A DNA stretch of 15,744 nucleotides from Lachnospiraceae bacterium (GCA_021200345.1 JAJQGR010000037.1:1-15744), one strand, 5' to 3'; counted from the first letter of the stretch, positions 1 through 7,965 are shown. The notes: generated by a model not told the origin, from the sequence alone. Made by a program: numbers and translations.

Positions 1-107
1 CCCTCCTCCAGTGGCACGAATTCTTCTTTTTTTCTCGTTAAAGTGTTATATCTTTTCATGGGATGATATTTTCCCCTCGTTTCCGGAATTTCCGGTATTC
101 TTTGCAG
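1..107. other. Short non-coding stretch downstream of ispF
   Basis: No gene is supported here. Read on the minus strand it follows the ispF stop codon. It contains a 13-base perfect palindrome (83-95, CCGGAA-T-TTCCGG), but no U-tract follows, so it is not a convincing terminator. The minus strand at positions 10-1 reads TGGAGGAGGG, which looks like a strong ribosome binding site. A further minus-strand gene may therefore begin just beyond the left edge. That last point is inference. Confidence 0.4.
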
Positions 108-662
108 CTATTCTTCGCCTGAAACAGCACCGCAGCCGGCACAGCCCTGACATCGGCTTTGAGCCATCACATCTACGGAGGCCATCTCCGCAGGGCTTGT
201 CAGCATACACACCGCCTGGGCGGAAATTCCTTCTCCGCTTCCGGTGAAGCCCAGCCCTTCTTCCGTGGTGGCCTTCACATTCACCTGACTGATATCTATG
301 CCCAGCGTATCGGCAATATTGGCCCGCATCCTATGGATATAAGGACGCATCTTCGGCGCCTGGGCTATGATGGTGGCATCAATATTTTCCACAAAAAAAA
401 GCTGCTCTGAGAGCATCTCCCCTACCCGCTCTAAAAGCTTTAAGGAAGAGACGCCCTGATAGGCCGGATCCGTATCCGGGAAGTGCAGGCCGATATCCCC
501 TAAGGCCGCGGCGCCCAGAAGGGCATCCATCACCGCATGCAGCAGCACATCCGCGTCGGAATGTCCCAGCAGTCCCTTTTCATACGGAATAGTCACGCCG
601 CCGATGATCAGATCCCGGCCTTCCACCAGACGGTGCACATCATATCCCATTCCGATTCTCAT
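108..662 (-). CDS. ispF: 2-C-methyl-D-erythritol 2,4-cyclodiphosphate synthase
   Basis: IspF makes the cyclic diphosphate MEcPP from CDP-methylerythritol phosphate, with release of CMP, in the non-mevalonate isoprenoid pathway of the cytosol. Visible hallmarks are the N-terminal GMGYDVHRL motif with metal ligands Asp8 and His10, GHSDADVLLHAVMDALLGA with ligand His42, the DIGLHFPDTDP segment, and the C-terminal TTEEGLGFTGSGEGISAQAV signature. The start at 662 was chosen over an ATG 21 codons upstream because a GGAGGA ribosome binding site (668-673) lies 5 bases before it and the family motif begins at once. The protein has 184 residues against about 157 for typical IspF. The excess is a C-terminal tail after residue about 155 with a C-x2-C-x2-C cluster (Cys171, 174, 177). 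It is the last gene of the minus-strand run, 70 bases after holA, and probably shares holA's promoter. The identification is very secure; the role of the tail is unknown. Confidence 0.96.
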   Translation of the reverse strand: MRIGMGYDVHRLVEGRDLIIGGVTIPYEKGLLGHSDADVLLHAVMDALLGAAALGDIGLHFPDTDPAYQGVSSLKLLERVGEMLSEQLFFVENIDATIIAQAPKMRPYIHRMRANIADTLGIDISQVNVKATTEEGLGFTGSGEGISAQAVCMLTSPAEMASVDVMAQSRCQGCAGCGAVSGEE

Positions 663-732
663 AAAAATCCTCCATATAATAACATTTTCTTTCCCCTTTT
701 TAAATAGGAAACACAAATTTTTCAATGAAAAT

Positions 733-1710
733 TCACGCAGTCAGCTCCATAATCAATAATTCCACGCTGAATTTGTCCGTTGTTTTTCCCGTCTTGATTG
801 CCTCGTCCGCTTCAATACAGCCGGAAAGAGCCCTTTTGAGCTGTTCTGTACTATAGTCTGAAGCCTGCCGGATATATTTCCCGGCCGCGAAGCCCGGTAT
901 ACCCAGCTTCGCGGCAATTGCTCTGCTGTCCATTCCCTGAGCGCGCAGCTCTTTGGTCTGCAACAGCAAATTCATTTGACGGCCAATCAGATACAAAATC
1001 CGGGTGGGCGGTTCCCTCAGAAACTGTAAATCGTTGTAAAGCTTCAGCGCCTTTGTCCTGTCCCTGGCGCCGATGGCGTCCACCATATCAAAAATCCGCC
1101 CCGTGATTCTGGGCAGGCACACCGCCTCCACATCCTCCATGGTAATGCAGTCCCTGTCCAACGTATAGCAAAATACTTTTTCCAGCTCCAGGCGGATGGT
1201 AGACATATCATCTCCCGCCCGTTCCAGAAACTCATCCAGCGTCCGGGCCGATATCTGCTTTTTTTCTTTTCTGATCAGACTAAGCACCCATTTTTTCAGG
1301 GTTGCCTCATCCTGAGAGGCAAATTCCACACACCGGCCGAATGTGTCGGCTGCCTTAAACAGCCTGCTGCGTTTGTCACACTCGCTGTCCACCAGCACCC
1401 AGACTGTGGTAGGACAGGGTGCCTGAAAATATGCGGCCAGCTCCTCGCCGCCGCTCTTTAAAACGCCTGTATCTTCCAGCACGATCACCCGGCGCTCCGA
1501 AAGAAAGGGCATGGTCTCCGCCAGATCAATGAGACCGGCAAGATTACAGTTTTTTCCCCGCATAAAGGTGTAATTCATGCTGTCGCCGTCCTCTGTCAGC
1601 GCTTCCACCAGCCTGTCCCTGTATTGCTTTCTCAGATAGTCTTCCCTGCCATAAAGTACATAAACCTGCGAAAAGTTTTTTGTCCTGATATCCTCTAAAA
1701 TTCGTTTCAT
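733..1710 (-). CDS. holA: DNA polymerase III, delta subunit (clamp-loader wrench)
   Basis: HolA is the delta subunit of the clamp loader. It binds the sliding clamp (DnaN) and opens it for loading onto primed DNA. The 325-residue protein has the usual family length. It begins with the typical VYVLYGREDYLRKQY segment, followed by the degenerate AAA+-like fold (for example RRVIVLEDTG and TTVWVLVDSE without an intact Walker A). The C-terminal collar domain includes the region around GRIFDMVDAIGARD, LREPPTRILYLIGRQ and the closing KFSVELLIMELTA. The start at 1710 was preferred to an ATG 23 codons upstream because an AAGGAAG ribosome binding site precedes it, and because the upstream extension would overlap the predicted promoter at 1744-1772. 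It lies 73 bases after comEC and 70 bases before ispF. The comEC-holA neighbourhood is common in Firmicutes. Confidence 0.94.
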   Translation of the reverse strand: MKRILEDIRTKNFSQVYVLYGREDYLRKQYRDRLVEALTEDGDSMNYTFMRGKNCNLAGLIDLAETMPFLSERRVIVLEDTGVLKSGGEELAAYFQAPCPTTVWVLVDSECDKRSRLFKAADTFGRCVEFASQDEATLKKWVLSLIRKEKKQISARTLDEFLERAGDDMSTIRLELEKVFCYTLDRDCITMEDVEAVCLPRITGRIFDMVDAIGARDRTKALKLYNDLQFLREPPTRILYLIGRQMNLLLQTKELRAQGMDSRAIAAKLGIPGFAAGKYIRQASDYSTEQLKRALSGCIEADEAIKTGKTTDKFSVELLIMELTA

Positions 1711-1743
1711 GACGCTTCCTTTTTGTTTCCCTTCCAGCTTTCT

Positions 1744-1772
1744 ATTGTACTTCACTGACAGGCTTTTTTCAA
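1744..1772 (-). promoter_or_regulatory. Predicted sigma-A promoter for holA-ispF
   Basis: On the minus strand a -35 element TTGAAA (1772-1767) and a -10 element TACAAT (1749-1744) are separated by exactly 17 bases. Both hexamers are near consensus. Transcription would start near 1737, about 27 bases before the holA start codon. The site lies in the 73-base gap between comEC and holA, so replication and isoprenoid genes could be expressed independently of the upstream competence and arginine genes. Recognised by eye only. Confidence 0.6.
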
Positions 1773-1783
1773 TGAGCAATTCG

Positions 1784-4096
1784 TCAAACCGCTTTTGCGC
1801 GCTTCTTTGCGTTTGCTTCCAGAAAGCACCTGACCTGAGCCTCTCCCCGGGCGTTCACCTTCACCTCCACCGCTCCCTGCAGGGCTGTATGAAAGATCCG
1901 GGTTCCCACAGCTTCCAGCCGCTCAAGCGTTTCCCCATGGGGATGTCCGTAGGAATTATTCTCCCCGTAGGAAAGCACGGTATAACGGGGACGCACTGTC
2001 TCCAGAAACGCCTCTGCTGAGGAATACCCGGAGCCGTGATGGGCGGCTTTCAGCACCAAAAGAGGCTGCTCAGATAAGAGGCCATATTCCTCTGTCAGTT
2101 TCAGTTCCACCTGGGCGGAAATATCGCCGGTGCCAAGCAGCCGCTGTCCCGCGTATTCCCACAAAAGCACCAGAGACAAATCGTTTTCATCCCCCTCATC
2201 CCCCGGGGCCGGCGCCAGAACACTGACTGCGAGGTTCTGAAGCTGAAAGCTCTGTCCGGCGCGGACATACCTGACAGGAATCTGTTTTTCCCCGGCCAGG
2301 CTCAGAATTTCATCAAAGCTGCCCTCCTCAAAGGCTGCCTCCGCCTGCGGTAACACAATGGAAGCGATGGCAACGCCGCTGTTCTCATAATCCTCCAGCC
2401 ATTGTAAAATTCCGTTGATATGATCGCTGTCCCCGTGACTTAAAAAAACACCGTCCACCTGACAGATGCCGCAATATTTCAGGTACGGCAGCAGAATATC
2501 CTCCGCCAGCGCCGACAAAGAGCTGCTGCCGCAGTCCGACACATACACCTGTCCGCCGCTCTGCAGCACCATGCAGTCCCCCTGCCCCACGCTCAGATAC
2601 GCGGCCAGGAACTCCGGCGAAGAGTGAAAAAACAGCACCCCTGCCGCCGCGAATATGGTCAGAACGCTGCCCGCGGACAAAAAAACACTGATCCAATTCC
2701 GCGCCATCGATTGTTCAATCCGCTTCCATGGCAGCCTCCTCCATTCCGGCCATCGTCCTTCCCGCATGCCGATTCGCACATGGCACAGCAGACAGAACGC
2801 GCCTGTCAGAAGATAATACCCAAGGATCTGCCAAGTCCTGGGTCTGCCGGTGATCAGGCTGTGTCCCGGCAGACTGACCGTAATGCCGCACAGAGAAAAA
2901 AACAGATCCAGGATCCTCCCGCATCCCCAGGCCGCCCAGCGGGAAACCATTCCAAAGGGACAGCATACCGTTCCCAGTCCCAGACAAAGCAGCGCAGGCA
3001 TCAGAGGGAGAATCAGCACATTCAGAAAAATACTATAGGGCGCCCATGTGTAATAATAGTATAGCTGAATCGGAAGCGTCACCGCCAGAATTCCCAGTCC
3101 TGCGCCAAAGATTTTCATTGCCTGCTGAAAGAAAGCTCCCTTTCCCTCCGCCAGCCGCTGCAGCAGCGGAACCACCAGCGCCATCCCCGCCACTGCTCCA
3201 TAAGAATACAAAAACCCACTGTAAAACAGATACAGAGGCTGCTCCATCAAAAGCAGCACCGCTGAAACCGCCATTCCGGTCAGCATGTCGTAGGTGCGTC
3301 CCAAAAGCACCGCCAGCATCTGCATCAAAAACATGCAGATGGCCCGGATCGTCGCCGCCGCCAGACCAATCAGGCTGCCATAAAATAAAATCAGCAGACC
3401 GCCGCAGAGAGCGGACACCCTGGGAGAAACCCCTGCCCTGCGCAGCAGTTGAAAGCAGCCCATCCCCAGCAGGCTGATATGCAGCCCGGAAATCGTCAGA
3501 ATATGCAGGATGCCACTGTCGGAAAACAGATCCCGAACATCGTCCTCCAGCTCTGTTTTTACTCCCAGAAGCATGGCCTGCATCACACCCAGATAGGCGT
3601 CCCCGAAAAAAAACGCCAGCCTGTTGTTGAAAAATGTCCTTGTGCTCCCGATCAGATCTCCCACAGGGTGCGCCTCTCCATCCCGCCACAAAAGCGAAGC
3701 GCCTGTCAGATATCCCGGCCGACCTTTCACATAATAATATCTGTACAGATCAAACTGTCCCGGATTTTGGGCCTGGGAATAATAGCGGAAGGTTCCCTGC
3801 ACCCATACCTTCTCTCCAATGTGCAGACCGGGATCCTCCGCAAAATAACAGGCCAGCTGGGGCCAACTCTCCGAAGTCTCCCCGTCCGTGCTTTCCCTGA
3901 GGGAAATCTCCGACAGTGTGATCACATATCTGACATAACTGTCAGTTTCTCTGACTTCCATGTCAGACACTTTGCCGCTTACATATACAAACTGCCCGGA
4001 ATCGGTCAATTGGCCGTATCCGGGCACAAAAATACAAAAATAAAGCCGCAGCGCCAGCACAAACAGCAGGCATATTACAACAAAAGGCCTTCTCAT
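1784..4096 (-). CDS. comEC: ComEC/Rec2 family competence DNA-uptake channel
   Basis: ComEC is the polytopic membrane channel that carries single-stranded transforming DNA into the cytosol; its extracellular metallo-beta-lactamase-like domain is thought to act as a nuclease. The 770 residues match a full-length family member. In order there are N-terminal membrane helices, a DUF4131-like OB-fold region (about 35-140), the competence transmembrane core from about 165 to 500 containing the family signature ILTISGLHISLL (about 197-210), and the lactamase-like domain from about 495 to 755. That domain shows LSVGQGDCMVL, the metal-binding SHGDSDH (His554, Asp556, Asp558, His559), TGD (Asp658) and AAHHGS (His686, His687), so the putative active site is intact. 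The start at 4096 has a GGGGG-rich ribosome binding site. It follows the GerMN gene by 34 bases. A comEB gene is absent, and comEA lies four genes upstream instead of adjacent. Confidence 0.95.
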   Translation of the reverse strand: MRRPFVVICLLFVLALRLYFCIFVPGYGQLTDSGQFVYVSGKVSDMEVRETDSYVRYVITLSEISLRESTDGETSESWPQLACYFAEDPGLHIGEKVWVQGTFRYYSQAQNPGQFDLYRYYYVKGRPGYLTGASLLWRDGEAHPVGDLIGSTRTFFNNRLAFFFGDAYLGVMQAMLLGVKTELEDDVRDLFSDSGILHILTISGLHISLLGMGCFQLLRRAGVSPRVSALCGGLLILFYGSLIGLAAATIRAICMFLMQMLAVLLGRTYDMLTGMAVSAVLLLMEQPLYLFYSGFLYSYGAVAGMALVVPLLQRLAEGKGAFFQQAMKIFGAGLGILAVTLPIQLYYYYTWAPYSIFLNVLILPLMPALLCLGLGTVCCPFGMVSRWAAWGCGRILDLFFSLCGITVSLPGHSLITGRPRTWQILGYYLLTGAFCLLCHVRIGMREGRWPEWRRLPWKRIEQSMARNWISVFLSAGSVLTIFAAAGVLFFHSSPEFLAAYLSVGQGDCMVLQSGGQVYVSDCGSSSLSALAEDILLPYLKYCGICQVDGVFLSHGDSDHINGILQWLEDYENSGVAIASIVLPQAEAAFEEGSFDEILSLAGEKQIPVRYVRAGQSFQLQNLAVSVLAPAPGDEGDENDLSLVLLWEYAGQRLLGTGDISAQVELKLTEEYGLLSEQPLLVLKAAHHGSGYSSAEAFLETVRPRYTVLSYGENNSYGHPHGETLERLEAVGTRIFHTALQGAVEVKVNARGEAQVRCFLEANAKKRAKAV

Positions 4097-4130
4097 ACCG
4101 TGCCCCCTTCATCAAATTCAGGCACCCCGG

Positions 4131-5069
4131 TTATTCTGTTTCCACATAATCCAGGTCTTTTGTAAATTCCGTGTTCAGAGAGATGGTCTCCCGAAACATC
4201 ACATTTGAATCCCCATTGACGGAGAACTGTACCCGGCTGATATTGGACAGCTCACAGAGCGTGTCCACGATTCCATAAATAATCACCTCCGAATCCACCG
4301 GGGTACTGAATGTTAAAAAGCTCTCATCCAGATTCACATAACAAACCTTATCCTTCACGATCACACTGACCACTTTAATATCCGGGGATAAAAGCGCGCT
4401 GACCTCGGTATTGGTACTTGTGGGGCCCTTGATCAGCTCCTCTAACACCAGCCTCTCCATGGAAATATTGGTATTATAGGCCAGGGTTCTGTTGACCGCT
4501 TTCAGGGCAGTACCATCCTCATTGGCAAAATACAGACGGATCGTTGTTTTCTCATAGGTAGAGATTTCTTCTCCGGAATTGTCGATAAAGCTGTCCGCAG
4601 TCAGCCGGCCCACCAGTTCCCCGTCGCTGTCCCTGATATCGCTGCCCTCTACCTGTATGGACACATAAGTAATACTCTCAATCTGCGTCAGACTCCGCAC
4701 AATGGATGCTCTGGTCAGAATCTCTGTAATACTGTCCAGCTGGCTGTATTCTCTGGAAAGGTTCAGCACCACACTGTCCTCATTCACTGTCACATCCAGC
4801 ACCTCTATCCCCTGGGACAACGGCGCTGTATACTCCATCATGGAAGGCGCTGTGGATAACTGTCCCAGAACCTCGTTCACCTGAGAACCCACGGAAACAG
4901 ATTCCAGGTAATACTCCTCCTCCACAATTTTGGTGCCGTCCGTACTGATGTAAGCCATCGTGATGGGAACCCCCACCTTATCCTCTCCGCTGCAGCCGGT
5001 AAGAAAGACAATGAGCATACTCAAAAGCAGAAGAAAAGGCCATGCTGCATTTTTTCTTTCTTCTCTCAT
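4131..5069 (-). CDS. GerMN-domain lipoprotein, translationally coupled to the sensor kinase
   Basis: Predicted secreted lipoprotein of 312 residues. A basic N-terminus and hydrophobic stretch (about 9-24) lead to a good lipobox, LTGC, with Cys26 as the lipidation site. Two GerMN-like domains follow, about 35-165 and 175-300. The second shows the clearest pattern: LVLEELIKGP, then VCYVNLDESFL, then the closing strand ISRVQFSVNGD. GerMN domains are known from GerM, a sporulation/germination protein, and from LpqB, the lipoprotein partner of the MtrAB two-component system. Its ATG overlaps the stop codon of the kinase gene (ATGA, 5066-5069), and an AGGAGGG ribosome binding site lies within the end of the kinase gene, so the two proteins are probably made in fixed proportion. 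I infer a role as an extracytoplasmic accessory of the kinase. A separate sporulation role is the alternative. The gene name gerM is not assigned because orthology cannot be shown here. Confidence 0.88.
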   Translation of the reverse strand: MREERKNAAWPFLLLLSMLIVFLTGCSGEDKVGVPITMAYISTDGTKIVEEEYYLESVSVGSQVNEVLGQLSTAPSMMEYTAPLSQGIEVLDVTVNEDSVVLNLSREYSQLDSITEILTRASIVRSLTQIESITYVSIQVEGSDIRDSDGELVGRLTADSFIDNSGEEISTYEKTTIRLYFANEDGTALKAVNRTLAYNTNISMERLVLEELIKGPTSTNTEVSALLSPDIKVVSVIVKDKVCYVNLDESFLTFSTPVDSEVIIYGIVDTLCELSNISRVQFSVNGDSNVMFRETISLNTEFTKDLDYVETE

Positions 5070-6556
5070 AAGCCCTCCTGACTGCCGGAATATTTCAGCG
5101 GAATCTGCACCGTGAAAGTAGTCCCTTTCTCCAGCTCAGATTCCACCTGAATCGTTCCCCTGTGCATCATCACCGCGCTCCTTGTAATGGCCCGGCCCAG
5201 TCCCGTGCCGCCAATTTCTCTGGAATGGGATTTGTCCACTCTGTAAAAACGCTCGTAAATATGCTGCAGATCCTGCTCCGGAATGCCGATGCCGTCATCC
5301 TCCACCTCCACGGTAAAGAACTGGTGATCGGAATCCAGCCTCACTTTCACGCTGCCGCCCACCCGGTTATATTTGATGGCATTTTCCACCAGATTCGTAA
5401 ACGCCAGGTTCAGCTTCACCTCATCCACTTCCGCGGTAACCGGGCGGGCACATTCCAGCACCACCTCAATATCCTTCTGTCTGGCTAAAGGAAGAAGACG
5501 TTTTAATATCATCTCCAGCATGTCGTTGATATCTCTGGGCTCCACGTTCAGCTCCGCGGCCTTTTTGTCCATCTTTACCAGAGAAAGCAAATCCGTGATA
5601 ATCTGATTCTCCCGGTCAATTTCCGAGGTCACATCCTGGAAAAATTCCTGATACAGCTCCACAGGCGCATCCGGCATGGAGGCGATGGAATCCGCCAGCA
5701 CCTTCATACTGGTCAGCGGCGTCTTCAGCTCATGACTTACATTTGCCACAAAATCCTGTCTGGATTCATCCAGAAGCTTCATTCTGTCCAGCAGCTCCTC
5801 AAAAGCCGCCGAAATCTGACTGGTCTCCACATAGGTGTTTTCCGGCCTGAAGTCATCAAAAAATCCGTTTTTCACATTGCTGATGGAAACGCTGAGCTTT
5901 CTGAAAGGAACTACCAGAATACCGGAAAGCACAAAGGCCACCATCAAAATCACAATCATGGACAGGGTCAGCAAAATCATGGCCCGATTTTGTAAAAGAT
6001 CCAGAATATCCATGATGGAATCGTTGGAAATACTGGTAAACAGCACTCCCATGACCGTCTCGGTCGTTATCACCTCCTGATTTTCTCCGGTTACTTCCAC
6101 CATGCTGGTAATGGGGGTGATAATTTCAATAAAGCCGTTGACCCGGTCGTAATGGGATGTACTGGTGCCCTGAAAGCCCTTGATTACCTCCTCCGAGACC
6201 ATGTATTTGCCGATACTGATGCCATAGGTATCCTCCACCACCCTGAAGTTGGAGTCAATAATCATCACTCTTCCTTCATAGATGCTGGAAAGCATATCAA
6301 GCTCCGCTTTCACCACGTCCGAATCCTGATTTTTCAGATAATTGTAAGTCACCAGATGATTGGTCAGCACCTTGAGCTGGTTCTGCACCATGGAGACGCG
6401 GCTCTCCACTGCCTCATTCTCATAATTCTGAATAATTCCAAAATACAAAATAAGAGAAGGCACCAGACCCGCGATCAGTATAATCAGGAAAATACAGACT
6501 CTGATACTCAGAAGAGATCTGAAAAAATGCCCGATGCGTTTCAAAAAATTACTCAT
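5066..6556 (-). CDS. Membrane sensor histidine kinase (PhoR/WalK-like, HAMP type)
   Basis: Sensor kinase of 496 residues, partner of the response regulator encoded immediately upstream. Domains in order: first membrane helix (about 18-40), an extracytoplasmic sensor domain of about 150 residues (41-192), second membrane helix (about 193-217), HAMP linker starting at the VVPFRK junction, HisKA dimerisation domain with FVANVSHELKTPLTS (phospho-acceptor His275), and the HATPase domain with N-box NLVENAIKYN (Asn392), G1 box DDGIGIP, F-box YERFYRVD and G2 box GGTGLG. There is no PAS domain between HAMP and HisKA, unlike Bacillus WalK. Odd point: the G2 box reads GTGLGRAIT, with Arg455 where a leucine is usual. 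It lies 20 bases after the regulator gene and overlaps the GerMN lipoprotein gene by four bases. The stimulus cannot be told from sequence; the envelope-linked context suggests cell-wall sensing. Confidence 0.95.
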   Translation of the reverse strand: MSNFLKRIGHFFRSLLSIRVCIFLIILIAGLVPSLILYFGIIQNYENEAVESRVSMVQNQLKVLTNHLVTYNYLKNQDSDVVKAELDMLSSIYEGRVMIIDSNFRVVEDTYGISIGKYMVSEEVIKGFQGTSTSHYDRVNGFIEIITPITSMVEVTGENQEVITTETVMGVLFTSISNDSIMDILDLLQNRAMILLTLSMIVILMVAFVLSGILVVPFRKLSVSISNVKNGFFDDFRPENTYVETSQISAAFEELLDRMKLLDESRQDFVANVSHELKTPLTSMKVLADSIASMPDAPVELYQEFFQDVTSEIDRENQIITDLLSLVKMDKKAAELNVEPRDINDMLEMILKRLLPLARQKDIEVVLECARPVTAEVDEVKLNLAFTNLVENAIKYNRVGGSVKVRLDSDHQFFTVEVEDDGIGIPEQDLQHIYERFYRVDKSHSREIGGTGLGRAITRSAVMMHRGTIQVESELEKGTTFTVQIPLKYSGSQEGL

Positions 6557-6576
6557 ATCCTCATCTCTTCATCCTG

Positions 6577-7275
6577 TCAGACCTGTTTGCAGCGGTAATA
6601 ATATCCTACTCCCCATTTTGTGTGGATATATCTGGGCTCGCTGGGATTGGCCTCGATCTTTTCCCGCAGCCGCCTGACATGCACATCCACTGTACGCACA
6701 TCCCCCGGATAATCCGCACCCCAGACCAGCTTCAGAAGCTGCTCTCTGCTGTAAATTTTGTTGGGATTGGCCACAAGCAGTTCCAGAAGCTCATACTCCT
6801 TGGCTGTCAGACTCATCTCTTTTCCGTTAATATAGCAGCGGCGGCCGTCTCTCTCCAGGCGCAGATCGCCGTCCTCGATCAGATTCTCCGGCCGGGCTGC
6901 CTCCTCCTTTTTGGAAGCCCGCCGCATGATTACTTTCATGCGGGCCTTCACCTCCAGAATATTAAAAGGTTTGGTAATATAATCGTCAGCGCCGTACTCC
7001 AGTCCCAGAATCTTATCCATATCATCGCCCTTAGCGGTCAGCATCAGCACCGGCACATCAGAAAACTCCCTGATCTGCTGGCAGACCTCAAAGCCGCCGA
7101 TTTTGGGCAGCATCACATCCAGCAAAATAATATCATAGTCCTTGTTTTTTGCCATGGCCAGCGCTTCCTCGCCGTCGTAGGCGGCATCCACCTCCATGCC
7201 CTCCTGCTCCAGGCTGAACCGGATTCCCTTTACGATCAGCTTCTCATCATCCACCACCAAAACCTTTTTCGCCAT
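6577..7275 (-). CDS. OmpR/PhoB-family response regulator (WalR/MtrA-like)
   Basis: DNA-binding response regulator of 232 residues. The receiver domain (about 3-118) has the acidic pair Asp9-Asp10, phospho-acceptor Asp53 in IILLDVMLP, Thr80 and Lys102 in DDYITKPF, so all conserved phosphotransfer residues are present. The C-terminal winged helix (about 132-230) has the usual LTAKEYELLELL, SREQLLKLVWG and RTVDVHVRRLREKI segments and ends with the wing IHTKWGVGYYY. The start is supported by an AGGAGC ribosome binding site at 7281-7286, which overlaps the stop codon of the preceding comEA-like gene. This close packing suggests cotranslation. The protein resembles WalR/YycF and MtrA, but the target genes cannot be read from the window. 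Confidence 0.95.
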   Translation of the reverse strand: MAKKVLVVDDEKLIVKGIRFSLEQEGMEVDAAYDGEEALAMAKNKDYDIILLDVMLPKIGGFEVCQQIREFSDVPVLMLTAKGDDMDKILGLEYGADDYITKPFNILEVKARMKVIMRRASKKEEAARPENLIEDGDLRLERDGRRCYINGKEMSLTAKEYELLELLVANPNKIYSREQLLKLVWGADYPGDVRTVDVHVRRLREKIEANPSEPRYIHTKWGVGYYYRCKQV

Positions 7276-7284
7276 ATTTCGCTC

Positions 7285-7962
7285 CTATTCTACATAGATC
7301 TGATCCTTTATCTTTTCAAATGTACTCTCGCCAATGCCGCTGACCTGGGTCAGCTCCTGCGTGCCTGTAAAACCACCATGTTCCTCTCTGTATGACAGAA
7401 TCGCCCGGGCCTTGCTCTCCCCAATGCCGCTCAGTGTGCAAAGCTCCTCCAGAGAAGCCGTGTTTAAATTGATCTGTCCGGCGTGAGCCGCCTGGGTTTC
7501 GGTGGCCGCCCCCGCTGTGCCGTCAGAGGCTTCCTCCCCCACCGCCGGAATGTACAGCTGCATTTCATCCGTCAAAAGCTCCGCCAGGTTAATGTAGCTC
7601 TCATTGGCCTCCTGTGTAAATCCGCCCGCCGCTTCCACAGCGTCCACCTTTCTGGCCCCCTGGGTAAAATAATAAACACCCGGGGACACCACCTGACCGC
7701 AGACAAATACACAGATGCTTTCCTCAGGGTCTTTGGCTCCGCCGTCATCAGCGGCTTCCCCTGTGGTCTGTTCTAAACTGCCGCCGGCGAGCTCTTCTGT
7801 GTCTTTGTCACTGTGATCCGAAGTACCTTCTCCTGTCTCAGAGGCTTCCACATTTTGCAGGATTTCCTGCAATTCTGGTGTGTAATTACCGCTGCATCCC
7901 GATAAAAGCAGGATAACAGCCATTATCAGTGGTATCCATCTTTGTTTTTGGCATGTATGCAT
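7285..7962 (-). CDS. comEA: ComEA-like DNA-binding lipoprotein (SLBB plus helix-hairpin-helix)
   Basis: ComEA is the surface DNA receptor for transformation and hands double-stranded DNA to the ComEC channel. This 225-residue protein has a signal sequence ending in the lipobox LSGC (Cys23), then an acidic low-complexity linker (about 36-80), an SLBB domain (about 81-140, ICVFVCGQVVSPGVY and AVEAAGGFT), a second linker, and a ComEA-type pair of helix-hairpin-helix motifs (about 162-225) with INLNTASLEEL, LSGIGESKARAILSYR and VSGIGESTFEKIKDQI. Lipid anchoring instead of the single N-terminal membrane helix of Bacillus ComEA is noteworthy. It begins 20 bases after the solute-binding protein gene, and its ribosome binding site lies in a small hairpin (7966-7979). 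comEC is four genes downstream in the same orientation. The family assignment is firm; that the cell is naturally competent is not shown. Confidence 0.92.
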   Translation of the reverse strand: MHTCQKQRWIPLIMAVILLLSGCSGNYTPELQEILQNVEASETGEGTSDHSDKDTEELAGGSLEQTTGEAADDGGAKDPEESICVFVCGQVVSPGVYYFTQGARKVDAVEAAGGFTQEANESYINLAELLTDEMQLYIPAVGEEASDGTAGAATETQAAHAGQINLNTASLEELCTLSGIGESKARAILSYREEHGGFTGTQELTQVSGIGESTFEKIKDQIYVE

Positions 7963-7965
7963 AAA

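Noticed and set aside
83..95. Perfect palindrome CCGGAA-T-TTCCGG as a terminator for ispF
   Set aside because: The centre is too short for a normal hairpin loop and no U-tract follows on the minus strand.
3033..3689. Second minus-strand frame of 218 codons inside comEC
   Set aside because: It is an out-of-frame reading of comEC, rich in Gly/Ala/Ser without domain features; comEC itself is intact with no frameshift.
3449..4165. Plus-strand open frame of 238 codons opposite comEC
   Set aside because: It lies antisense to the well-supported comEC N-terminal region, has no family features, and its Pro/Gln/His-rich composition is that of a shadow frame.
6622..7395. Plus-strand open frame of 257 codons opposite the response regulator
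   Set aside because: It mirrors a complete response regulator gene with all its catalytic residues; the composition (His/Leu/Gln-rich) is typical of an antisense shadow.
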